Assembly: GCA_021287065.1 (NCBI GenBank)
Contig: JAJTBE010000102.1
Coordinates: forward strand, 1-56,312
Direction of reading: 5' to 3'
Source of the DNA: Bacillota bacterium
GTDB taxonomy: Bacteria > Vulcanimicrobiota > JAJTBE01
DNA length: 56,312 nucleotides
Each line of letters starts with the position of its first letter. Within the stretch, counting starts at the first letter, position 1. A model generated the notes under the pieces. That model did no database searches. It was given only the letters and a program-made list of their open reading frames with translations, and had not been told where the DNA came from. Of this stretch, positions 35,043 through 43,294 are shown piece by piece. A program made the position numbers and the translations under genes.

Positions 35043-36338
35043 TCATTTTGTTTTGTTCACTATCTTATTAAGGTACTCACGGGCTTTTTCCTGTTCAGAA
35101 ATGATCCCTGAATTTGCCGCTTTTTCAAAATCCTTCCGGGCAAGGTCGTCCCTGCCCTGTTTATGAAGGATAATACCTCTCATATTATACGAAGTGAATT
35201 CAAATGGATTCATTTTCTGAGCTTTGTCAAAATCTTCAAGAGCCTGTTTTTCTCTCCCAAGAATCATTAAAGCTGCACCTTGTTTTTCGATTTTTTCCGA
35301 CTGCTTTTCCTGCCCGGCGTGATTTTTTTCCAGTTCAAGATACTTTTTTGCATCTTTTGCCGCTTTATCAGACTCCCCAAGATACCAGTAAGCCCTTGCC
35401 CTGTAATAATAATCATCGGGATGGTCGTTTTTCAGCTCTATGGATTTGCTTATATCTTCCACAGCTTCTTTATAACGGCCCTTTTCGATATAAATAACAG
35501 CTCGTCTGGTATAAGGGAAAGTGAATCCTGACGGGGGATTTCCGCATGCATCACGAAATTCGGGATCCCTTGTAAAATCAGGATCAGATTCAATAGCTTT
35601 ATTATAGAACTCAATCGCTTTATCAGGCTGGTCATCGCTGTACCAGGTTTCGCCTATGGCAGTGAGAAGGGAAGCTTTATCAGGCTTCTGTTTCAAAGCC
35701 TCCATGTAGTCGCTTCTGCCCTCTTCGTTTCTGCCAAGCTTTCTGTGAGCCTGACCGCGGCTCATGTAGTTTCTTGCCACATTGTGAAAATGCACAGCCT
35801 GATCGTATTCCTTAAAAGCGGTTTCCATATCTCCCCGCTCCTCGGCGATTCTGCCGATGCCATAATGGGCTTTGGATTCGTCGGGGGGATACTCCGGTTT
35901 CATCGAAATAGTCTTCCGGTAGTCTTCCAGAGCTTTTTCAGGATTGCCCGTATAATACCAGGCATTTCCCCTGTTTACATAATTCAGTGGAACCTCAGGA
36001 CTTAGCTTTATTGCTTTCTGCGCATCCGACATAGCTTCGTCAAATCTGCCCAAATCTATATAGGCATTGGTTCTGCCCGATAAAGCAGGGCTGAAATTTT
36101 CATCAAGTTTCAGAGCTTCGTTAAAGAACTTCAGCGCCTCGAAAGGCTTCCGCTCCTTCATCAGCGCATTTCCCTGCTCCACAAGATCCGCACATTGTGC
36201 CTGAATACCCGTAGGCGAAGGGGTTGGTTGTACCTTAGGTGTTTCTTTGCCCGAACGCAGCAGAAAAAAAGCTCCCGCACTTAAAACAACTGCAGCAATA
36301 ATTATGATTATTAACTTTTTTCCTTTGGTATCAGGCAT
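35043..36338 (-). CDS. Membrane-anchored TPR protein of the tubulin operon
   Basis: A single helix (about residues 8-26, LIIIIIAAVVLSAGAFFLL) anchors the protein. A short Pro/Thr linker leads to about ten TPR units (ALKFFNEALKLDENFSPALSGR and similar). The layout is the same as at 9750-11022, with the soluble part predicted outside the cytoplasm. It follows the tubulin-like gene by 47 bp and precedes apgM by 18 bp. The function is unknown; it is a candidate partner for membrane-linked assembly. Confidence 0.85.
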   Translation of the reverse strand: MPDTKGKKLIIIIIAAVVLSAGAFFLLRSGKETPKVQPTPSPTGIQAQCADLVEQGNALMKERKPFEALKFFNEALKLDENFSPALSGRTNAYIDLGRFDEAMSDAQKAIKLSPEVPLNYVNRGNAWYYTGNPEKALEDYRKTISMKPEYPPDESKAHYGIGRIAEERGDMETAFKEYDQAVHFHNVARNYMSRGQAHRKLGRNEEGRSDYMEALKQKPDKASLLTAIGETWYSDDQPDKAIEFYNKAIESDPDFTRDPEFRDACGNPPSGFTFPYTRRAVIYIEKGRYKEAVEDISKSIELKNDHPDDYYYRARAYWYLGESDKAAKDAKKYLELEKNHAGQEKQSEKIEKQGAALMILGREKQALEDFDKAQKMNPFEFTSYNMRGIILHKQGRDDLARKDFEKAANSGIISEQEKAREYLNKIVNKTK

Positions 36339-36385
36339 TTCACAATTCCAGTAAATCGGTTTGCAATTCTTTATGCACCGTAGGT

Positions 36386-39358
36386 TCAGACGCCGGTATT
36401 ATCATCAAGGAAGCTGGGATCGAAAAGTTTGTATTCGAGAATGACTTCCTCAAAAAGTGCCGGGATTCTTCTCCTGTTGATGAAATCCTTATCTCTGCGC
36501 TTCATATAATCATCACGGTATTTATTGATGTTATGCCAGATTTTACCCTTATCCATAGGAGTGCGGGCGGCATTGAGCCTTCTGTCGATATCGGCAAATA
36601 TGGTTTCTCTCAGGTCTTTGTTGAAACGGTGAAGAAGATTATCAATCATCTTTTCCTCTTCATTCCGCTTTCCTATAGGTTTATTCTCAATAAAGCCCGT
36701 TCTCTGATCCCTGTAGGTATAAACCATAAAGGAATCATCATCTTCATCAGGTTTTATTATGCCTATGGCGATTCCGATATAAATGCCCACTTTGGCTTTA
36801 CGCTGTTCGCTTTCTGCAGGCTGATTTATCTCAACAAGGAATTCCCTGTCATATTTTCTCAGGTGCAGCGGATTCTGGCTTCCTGAACTGAGTTTGTCAT
36901 ATTTGGCTTCATAATCATCAATATCATTGATTCTTCTTAGCGGGAATGCGCCTTCTTCCGTAGTGAAGAGAATTTCATCCTTCTGGCGGATAGGCTGGAT
37001 TCCGCGAAGCTGGTTGACATCGGTGCAGGATCTTTCGAGCAATGGAAGCATTTCCCTGAATTCAGGAAGGGAAGGCTGTCTGCCTTCATGAACGCCGATT
37101 AGCGAAACCTTGCTGTTATCAGGCTGGGTGTAGTCGGGAATAACCTTGAATTTAAGGAAAACCTCAGAGGAAGAGAAGATATTTCTCAGATGCATCGACT
37201 GTTCCGACTCTGTGGGATATTTTTCATTAAATTTGCGGGCTACGGAAATATCCTCAATTTCTACAAAACGGGGCCTGCTCACTTTAAGAAGGGCGTCTTT
37301 TATTATTCTGTCAGGATATTCGTCATTTCTGAGTTCAAACAGAGGAATTCCTCCGATTTCATTAAGGGCATCCTTGCCTGTGAGCGAAATGGAATCAAAA
37401 TTCCTCTGGAGATCCCTTGAAGTGAGGAATTCATTATAATATGTATCAACATCCGATGTATCATAAAGCACAAGGCTATACACATCAAGAGCCGATGTAT
37501 CGAGGGTAAGGGTCTTTTCCGAATCGTGAAGACTCTTCTGAATTCGTGCAAGTTTATCTTTAAAGCGGTCAATCTGGCCCAGAAGGAATTTACAGAATTC
37601 TGCAAGTTCGCCGGCGAGGAGAATCGACATTTCAAGCACTTTTTTATCGAGTTTGCGCTTAAAATAGATCGTAACCTTTCCGGTTCTGGTATTTATAAGC
37701 TTATCCGCCTGATCGAGCATAACTTTTTTCTTATCGAAGACGAATTTGGTTTTGAGCGCTCTGAGTTTTTCGATTTCCATAATTTTATCCTTGGCAAAAC
37801 CGCCTTCCGCCTTGGATATGGCATCGAATTTACCCCGGAAATAATCCCTGTATTGTGTAAGGCGGTATTCAAGGGCTTCAAGGAAGCTTTTTGAATACTC
37901 CATACCTTCCTTGTCACTCTGGATCATCTTGCTTACGGTATCCACAAGGAGATCTTCAACCGCTTTTTTCTTAGTTTCCCTGTTGTTGAAAATTCCACGG
38001 AAATATTCACCCCAGCGGCGGGGGTCCTGATCGCCCTCGTAGAATTTCTTTTCCAGCTCTTCAGCCTTCTTTTCGATAAACTGATCGTAGCGGTTGGCAT
38101 CCTGATTCTGAAGGCCTCTGAAGAGAGAAGTCATCTCGTCGTCCACAAGACTATAATAGTTTTTGCCGCCTGCCATCAGCAGTTCGTCCTTAATCTGGTT
38201 CTTCTTGGCGGCGTCGGTATCCACAAAGAGCTTGTTATAATCCATAAAGTGATCGAGATACTCGGTGAGCCTGTCGGAGGGTCCCTTTGTGGTGAGCCAC
38301 TTCTGAACCACTTCCTTGGCAAGCCTGTAGGAGCAGGCGCGGATTATTCTGTCTCTTGGGAATGAAATTGTGGAAAGTCCGAAACTGATATAGTTGAGAG
38401 GGCATCCCAGCTTGTCGGTTCCTGTGGCAACAGCCTGAATGTTGTCTTTGAGCGAAGCTTTGTACTGTCCGAATTCGTGGGAGAATTCGAGGAATATGTT
38501 GTGAGCGACCATTTCGAAAAGGTGCTCTTTCTGGCTGAAGGAAACCTTGTTGTTGCTGTTGTTTACCAGATAGCAGAAATCAAAGGGCGGGGGCTGGATA
38601 ATACGGGGCTGGTTTTCGTTTTCCCAGTTTGCCTCAAAATCCCTGTCCATACTGTAATGGTTGAGTTCTCTAAGGGCAGCGTAGCCTGAAGCTTTGGCAA
38701 TGTCGGTTCCGAAAACCCCGGGAAGAATAAGATATCCTATACGCTGATGTTCGGTGCCAGCCATCATGTCTTTAATGGTAAAAGCCATATCGAGGAACAT
38801 TCCGGAGCCGGTTCCGCCGCAGATGGATGTAATGATAAAGAAGTTTACGCCGGGAGCTACCTGCATATTGTGGTTTTCAGCCATATATTTAAGGTTGGGC
38901 TGGTTTGTAACCTGACTAATCATGCTGGTGATAGCTTTTTTGATATCAACAAAATTGACGAAATATGAAAGTCTTCCTATAGCTCTTATGCCTTTTGCAC
39001 CCTGGGTGGCGTCTCCTCTTTCGAGAATTGCACGATCGACCCACTCCGACAAATGGGGATAAGAATTAAGCTCGTCTTTCAGTTTATGAGTTCCCACAAC
39101 CTTAGAATGGAACATTTCAGATGGGGCAAGCTGAATCTTGCCGAGAGTGTCTTCATCCATGCCGGGGAGAATAGGTTTCTCCGAGTCGGTATCAAGGACG
39201 AGAAAACCAACGATGGGGATCCTGTCGAGGGATCCGTATTCCTGAATAATTCTTCTCCGGACTTCCATAACGATGCGCTGTCCGGTTCCTCCCAGTCCTA
39301 TAATGACGGTGGGTCTGATTGGTCTGAGATTTCCTACTTTTGCCTGACTGGCGTCCAT
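36386..39358 (-). CDS. Large tubulin-like GTPase (Tubulin_2 type)
   Basis: The 990 residues begin with the nucleotide-binding loop VIIGLGGTGQR (residues 18-28) and carry the tubulin/FtsZ signature SICGGTGSGM with GGTGSG at 181-186. This is the tubulin-like family found in many bacteria beside membrane and vWA proteins. Residues about 350-650 are highly charged and probably helical, and the C-terminal part has no motif I recognise. There is no transmembrane helix. AAGGAGGAG lies before the ATG. A small membrane protein gene lies 45 bp upstream and a TPR gene 47 bp downstream, suggesting a membrane-attached filament or ring. Whether it polymerises is not known. Confidence 0.9.
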   Translation of the reverse strand: MDASQAKVGNLRPIRPTVIIGLGGTGQRIVMEVRRRIIQEYGSLDRIPIVGFLVLDTDSEKPILPGMDEDTLGKIQLAPSEMFHSKVVGTHKLKDELNSYPHLSEWVDRAILERGDATQGAKGIRAIGRLSYFVNFVDIKKAITSMISQVTNQPNLKYMAENHNMQVAPGVNFFIITSICGGTGSGMFLDMAFTIKDMMAGTEHQRIGYLILPGVFGTDIAKASGYAALRELNHYSMDRDFEANWENENQPRIIQPPPFDFCYLVNNSNNKVSFSQKEHLFEMVAHNIFLEFSHEFGQYKASLKDNIQAVATGTDKLGCPLNYISFGLSTISFPRDRIIRACSYRLAKEVVQKWLTTKGPSDRLTEYLDHFMDYNKLFVDTDAAKKNQIKDELLMAGGKNYYSLVDDEMTSLFRGLQNQDANRYDQFIEKKAEELEKKFYEGDQDPRRWGEYFRGIFNNRETKKKAVEDLLVDTVSKMIQSDKEGMEYSKSFLEALEYRLTQYRDYFRGKFDAISKAEGGFAKDKIMEIEKLRALKTKFVFDKKKVMLDQADKLINTRTGKVTIYFKRKLDKKVLEMSILLAGELAEFCKFLLGQIDRFKDKLARIQKSLHDSEKTLTLDTSALDVYSLVLYDTSDVDTYYNEFLTSRDLQRNFDSISLTGKDALNEIGGIPLFELRNDEYPDRIIKDALLKVSRPRFVEIEDISVARKFNEKYPTESEQSMHLRNIFSSSEVFLKFKVIPDYTQPDNSKVSLIGVHEGRQPSLPEFREMLPLLERSCTDVNQLRGIQPIRQKDEILFTTEEGAFPLRRINDIDDYEAKYDKLSSGSQNPLHLRKYDREFLVEINQPAESEQRKAKVGIYIGIAIGIIKPDEDDDSFMVYTYRDQRTGFIENKPIGKRNEEEKMIDNLLHRFNKDLRETIFADIDRRLNAARTPMDKGKIWHNINKYRDDYMKRRDKDFINRRRIPALFEEVILEYKLFDPSFLDDNTGV

Positions 39359-39403
39359 TGGTTCTCCTCCTTAATATACCAGAAGGGGAAATTCCCCCGG
39401 TTA

Positions 39404-39850
39404 TCAGTAGTTTATATCAATATCATCCGAATTTGATGAAGTTGGTTTGTCTGTTTTTTCCCTGAGGAAAAACATAAGAATCCCTACAAGAATAAATACA
39501 CCAATCACGATTTTCATAATCATGTCGAAAATCTGTCCGAAGAGGTATAAAAACCACAAAAAGGACAGAACAACGGCAATAACGATGGAAAGATTGGTGG
39601 CGAGGTCTGCTTCGAGCCTGATGGTCCACAGCAGAAGCCTGCTTATAAGCAGAATGGATATGGCAAAAACCACGCCGACTCCCACAATGAGAGAAACAAT
39701 TTTGACCATAAGTTCCTGTTTGGGCAGGTTCGGCAGTGCTGCAAAAGCCGGAGTAATACAAAAAACAAAAGCTGCAGCAAAGCACAGCAGTTTTTGCATC
39801 AGTTTTCCGGCGGGGTATGATATGGCTTTTTTATTTTCCAAGCATCTCAC
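39404..39850 (-). CDS. Small membrane protein upstream of the tubulin-like gene
   Basis: I recognise no family. From the internal ATG at 39799 the protein begins with a good signal peptide (MQKLLCFAAAFVFCITPAFA). Two or three transmembrane helices follow (about residues 45-70, 84-105 and 108-125 of the long form), then a short polar tail ending DDIDINY. The frame extends to a GTG at 39850 preceded by AGGA, so the start is uncertain. It is the first gene of the minus-strand run and lies 45 bp before the tubulin-like GTPase, which makes it a candidate membrane anchor for that protein. Confidence 0.7.
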   Translation of the reverse strand: MRCLENKKAISYPAGKLMQKLLCFAAAFVFCITPAFAALPNLPKQELMVKIVSLIVGVGVVFAISILLISRLLLWTIRLEADLATNLSIVIAVVLSFLWFLYLFGQIFDMIMKIVIGVFILVGILMFFLREKTDKPTSSNSDDIDINY

Positions 39851-40046
39851 ATCCTGTTTATTTCCCTATAGTTTTGACAAATCGGGGCTAAATCCTCCGT
39901 AGCGGGACGCTTCCGGCAGTGATTTCATTCAGTATGGAGGGAATTTGACTGTTTTGTGGTAATTCTTACTTAATAAGCAATGCAATCAGGATGAAAACAG
40001 AAGCATCGATTCCGTTTCCACCCTGAAAAGAAAGAAGGTAGCAATA

Positions 40047-41327
40047 ATGCTGGATATTAAACTTATCAGAAAAGACCCCGAAAAGGTCAAAGATTCCCTC
40101 CGACGCAGAAAAGCGGATGTTTCACCCGTTGACGATATTCTCGCTCTGGATGAAAAACGCCGGGAACTTATTCAGAAGTCGGATGAGTTAAAGAATCAGA
40201 GGAATGTCGAATCGAAGAAGATCGGCGAACTCAAGAAAAAAGGCGAAGACGCTGAAGATCTGGCAAAAAAAGTCAGAGAAATGGGCGAAGAAATAAAGAA
40301 CCTCGATGAAGAACTCAAGAAGGTTGACGTAGATATTTTCAACATTCTGGCAGTCATTCCCAATATTCCTTCGGAAAAAGTGCCCGATGGAGATGATGAC
40401 AGCGCCAATATCGAAGTCAGACAGGAAGGCGAAATTCCGCAGTTTGATTTTGAACCTCTTCCCCACTGGGATGTAGGCGAAAATCTCGGGATAATCGACT
40501 TTACAAGAGCAGTAAAAATAGCAACCAGCCGCTTCACAATGATGAAAGGTGCCGGTTCGCTGATGGAAAGAGCGCTCATAAGCTTTATGCTTGATGTTCA
40601 GACTCAGGAAAACGGTTACACTGAGTTCTTTGCTCCCTTCCTCGCCAACGGAAACACCCTGTTCGGCACAGGCCAGCTTCCCAGATTCGAAGAAGACCTC
40701 TTTAAATGCGAAAAAGCCGGACTCTATATGATTCCGACCGCTGAAGTCCCCCTGACTTATATGCATGCTGATGAAATACTGGATGCTGAGGATCTTCCCA
40801 TCAACTACACCGGTTTTACAGCCTGCTTCCGTTCAGAGGCAGGAGCCGCCGGAAGAGACACCAGAGGTCTTACCAGAGTTCATCAGTTCAGTAAGGTTGA
40901 ACTTGTGAAGCTCACCCACCCCGACAATTCTTATGACGAACTGGAAAACATGGTAAGGGATGCCGAATCAATCCTTAAAAAACTGAAAATCCCATACCGG
41001 GTTCTCGTTATATGCCTCGGTGATCTGGGCTTCACCCCTGTGTTCAAGTATGATCTGGAATACTGGGCTCCCGGCCAGAAACGCTGGGTCGAGGTTTCAT
41101 CCTGCTCCAACTGCTCCGACTTCCAGGCAAGAAGAGCCAATATCAGATTCAAATCCCGCAAAGGCGGAAAGACTGATTTCGTCCATACCCTTAACGGCTC
41201 AGGCCTTGCAGTGGGAAGAACCCTTGCCGCCATTCTGGAAAACTACCAGAACGCCGACGGCACGGTAACTGTTCCTGAAGTGCTCAGACCGTATATGCAC
41301 GGAATGGAAGTAATTAAGAAACAGTAA
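40047..41327 (+). CDS. serS: Seryl-tRNA synthetase
   Basis: The N-terminal coiled-coil arm (about residues 28-105, Lys/Glu-rich) is followed by the class II catalytic core. Motif 2 is FRSEAGAAGRDTRGLTRVHQF, and motif 3 is LNGSGLAVGRTLAAILENYQ. VSSCSNCSDFQARR is the serine-site region. At 426 residues it is of full length. It charges tRNA-Ser with serine. AAGAAGGT lies eight bases before the ATG. I see no T-box in the 196 bp upstream. Three small zinc-ribbon genes follow on the same strand. Confidence 0.97.
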   Translation: MLDIKLIRKDPEKVKDSLRRRKADVSPVDDILALDEKRRELIQKSDELKNQRNVESKKIGELKKKGEDAEDLAKKVREMGEEIKNLDEELKKVDVDIFNILAVIPNIPSEKVPDGDDDSANIEVRQEGEIPQFDFEPLPHWDVGENLGIIDFTRAVKIATSRFTMMKGAGSLMERALISFMLDVQTQENGYTEFFAPFLANGNTLFGTGQLPRFEEDLFKCEKAGLYMIPTAEVPLTYMHADEILDAEDLPINYTGFTACFRSEAGAAGRDTRGLTRVHQFSKVELVKLTHPDNSYDELENMVRDAESILKKLKIPYRVLVICLGDLGFTPVFKYDLEYWAPGQKRWVEVSSCSNCSDFQARRANIRFKSRKGGKTDFVHTLNGSGLAVGRTLAAILENYQNADGTVTVPEVLRPYMHGMEVIKKQ

Positions 41328-41366
41328 TTGTTATCTTATCGATTTTTTCACAAAATGAGGTCAGGT

Positions 41367-41606
41367 ATGCCCCTATACGAGTATAAATGTCTTGCCTGTG
41401 AAAAAAACTTTGACAAAATATGCAGGGCAGGGATTCCCGATTCTGAGATAACCTGCCCCGCTTGCGGCAAAAATGAAGCTAAAAGAAAACTTTCAATGTT
41501 CTCCTTTGGCTCCAGAAATTCATCAGGCGATTTCAAATCCGCTCCTTCATCAGGAGGATGCGGATCGTGTTCTTCACACAATTGTTCAAATTGCAGCTGT
41601 CATTAA
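41367..41606 (+). CDS. FmdB-family zinc-ribbon protein
   Basis: This 79-residue protein starts MPLYEYKCLACEKNF and has the paired CxxC...CPACG knuckles of the FmdB/regulatory zinc-ribbon family. A Ser/Gly linker and a C-terminal Cys/His cluster (GGCGSCSSHNCSNCSCH) could bind a second metal. The ATG at 41367 has GAGG six bases upstream; the frame is open to a TTG at 41328 without a site. The function of this family is poorly known. It follows serS by 39 bp. Confidence 0.85.
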   Translation: MPLYEYKCLACEKNFDKICRAGIPDSEITCPACGKNEAKRKLSMFSFGSRNSSGDFKSAPSSGGCGSCSSHNCSNCSCH

Positions 41607-41632
41607 GCTGTTGAACAGCCAGGAGGGAAAAT

Positions 41633-41821
41633 ATGCCTATAATTGAATATAAATGTCAGGCATGCGGAAAAACCTTCGAGCGAATTCTTCCCTCGTCTGT
41701 TAAAGACAGTGAAGTAATATGCCCACACTGCGGAAGAGCTGACTGCAAAAGAAGGCTCTCAATCTTTTCAACAGGTAATGCTTCACCTGCTGCACAGCCT
41801 GCAGCGCGGAAGTTTACCTGA
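41633..41821 (+). CDS. FmdB-family zinc-ribbon protein, second copy
   Basis: This 62-residue paralogue of the preceding gene has MPIIEYKCQACGKTFERIL and CPHCGRADCKRRLSIFSTG but lacks the Cys-rich tail. AGGAGGG lies seven bases before the ATG. It probably arose by tandem duplication and is co-transcribed with its neighbour 26 bp upstream. Confidence 0.85.
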   Translation: MPIIEYKCQACGKTFERILPSSVKDSEVICPHCGRADCKRRLSIFSTGNASPAAQPAARKFT

Positions 41822-41878
41822 GGTCCATCCTGCAGTTGAGTTCAACTGAAAATTTTAAATTTTGTAGGGGGTCATTCA

Positions 41879-42106
41879 ATGGTTATTTCCGGAATTTACC
41901 GATGCTATAAATGCGGACAGGAAAGAGACTTCGGAGAGAGATTCGATCTCCCCCCGGCTCCCTTTCAGATTCCCTGTGAACAGTGCGGAACATCTCTGAT
42001 AGAGTCCGTTCCCGCAGATGCAATGGAAGTATGGGCTGCACAGATTGAGGCAAGCCTCACTCCGGAGGAAAAGGCGCTGATAAACGGAGGAAAACCGCAG
42101 GAATAG
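41879..42106 (+). CDS. Small zinc-ribbon protein
   Basis: The 75 residues contain YRCYKCGQERDFG and CEQCGTSLIE, two CxxC knuckles about 18 residues apart, followed by a short acidic helix. It is related in layout but not clearly in sequence to the two FmdB proteins upstream. GGGGG lies before the ATG. It closes the serS group and a terminator follows at once. Confidence 0.78.
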   Translation: MVISGIYRCYKCGQERDFGERFDLPPAPFQIPCEQCGTSLIESVPADAMEVWAAQIEASLTPEEKALINGGKPQE

Positions 42107-42120
42107 AACAAAAGCTATTC

Positions 42121-42163
42121 AAAGGCTGTTCCGAAAGCAAAAAGCTGTTGGGCAGCCTTTTTT
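42121..42163 (+). terminator. Intrinsic terminator after the zinc-ribbon genes
   Basis: AAAGGCTG pairs with CAGCCTTT (42121-42128 with 42153-42160) around a smaller AGC/GCT hairpin, and Ts follow. It lies 15 bp after the last stop codon. Confidence 0.8.
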
Positions 42164-42340
42164 GTCGTTCCATGATATTGAGAGCGCCAAATAGTTTTTT
42201 TTGGGAGGGAGAAAAATTGTTATTTGCAGGTGAATTTCCTGCTTTATCCGCCAAATTGCAGGGCGTCCAAATGCCCTCGTGTCTAAAAGCTTCCCGGCGG
42301 CCGATGGTAAACCCTGTAATGACAGTAAAATACCAATAAA

Positions 42341-42985
42341 TGCCGGATCGCAGGCGATAGCGGGGGGGGGCAATGCCTGCGATCCGGCAGTCGTTTGCCA
42401 AGCTTGTGGTTGTCAGGTTTGCTGGCGGTTGGCGTTTGGTTTTGAGACCCGGGGCAGGCGGGACGCCTGCGATCCGGCAATCGTTTGCCAAGCTTGTGGT
42501 TGTGAGGTTTGCTGGCGGTTGGCGGGAGGTTTTGAGACCCGGGGCAGGCGGGACGCCTGCGATCCGGCAGTTGTTTGCCAAGCTTATGGTTGTGAGGTTT
42601 GCTGGCGGTTGGCGGGAGGTTATGAGACCCGGAGCAGGCGGGACGCCTGCGATCCGGCAGTCGTTTGCCATGCTTGTGGTTGTAAGGTTTGCTGGCGGTT
42701 GGCGGGAGGTTTTGAGACCCGGGGCAGTCGGGACGCCTGCGATCCGGCAGTCGTTTGCCATGCTTATGGTTGTGAGGTTTGCTGGCGGTTGGCGGGAGGT
42801 TTTGGGACCCGGGGCAGGCGGGACGCCTGCGATCCGGCAGTCGTTTGCCAAGCTTATGGTTGTGAGGTTTGCTGGCGGTTGGCGGGAGGTTTTGAGACCC
42901 GGGGCAGGCGGGACGCCTGCGATCCGGCAGTTGTTTGCCAAGCTTGTGGTTGTGAGGTACGCTGGCGGTTGGAAGGAGGTTGTTG
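42341..42985. repeat. Tandem array of a 90-bp unit (about 6.5 copies)
   Basis: Units start at 42421, 42511, 42601, 42691, 42781, 42871 and 42961 (partial), with a partial unit before the first. Copies differ by only a few bases. Each holds the inverted repeat GCAGGCG-GGA-CGCCTGC followed by GATCCGGCAG. At the left edge TGCCGGATCGCAGGC (42341) is the exact inverse of 42375-42389. Because 90 is a multiple of three, several long frames stay open on both strands, but they have no protein-like features and I do not count them as genes. Single diverged units occur at 13606, 21502 and 51240. Confidence 0.92.
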
Positions 42986-43294
42986 CGGGAGAGCATAGAG
43001 AAGTTGCAGTAAAAAAAAATGTCATGAAAGATTAGCACATTAGCCCTCCCCTACTATTGGCGGGGTGGTTGTTGGTTTTGGCAACATTGGGCACTGTCTA
43101 TGCAGGAAATCCTATGGAGGTTTCATCTGTTTTTTATCACTTTGTCAATTGCAGCGTTCTGTTTTCTGCCGAGCGTATACTCCCATGGAAGGTTTTTGTA
43201 TTTTTTTAACATTTTGTTAATTGCAGCGGTATTTTAAAGTGGGTATAATAAAAAAGACTAAATCAGAGAAATTGGGATAATTGGGGGACAAAGT
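42986..43294 (+). other. Promoter region of the beta-propeller gene
   Basis: No gene is seen. It has two TTAACA/TTGTTAA-type sites (43134-43148 degenerate, 43206-43220 good), each followed by ATTGCAGCG, which suggests a local duplication of the control region. The second copy leads into a promoter. Confidence 0.55.
43206..43249 (+). promoter_or_regulatory. Promoter of the beta-propeller gene with abutting palindrome
   Basis: TTGCAG (43221-43226) and TATAAT (43244-43249) are separated by 17 bases. The site TTAACATTTTGTTAA (43206-43220) touches the -35 box, a position typical of an activator or of a repressor that blocks polymerase. The start codon is at 43295. Confidence 0.65.

Noticed and set aside
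34297..35166. 289-codon plus-strand frame
   Set aside because: It is antisense to apgM and the end of the TPR gene, and Ser-rich without motifs.
42057..43038. Long open frames (220-322 codons) on both strands over the 90-bp array
   Set aside because: The 90-bp period keeps every frame open. The predicted proteins are pure 30-residue repeats rich in Cys, Arg and Pro, have no ribosome site, and run on both strands at once.
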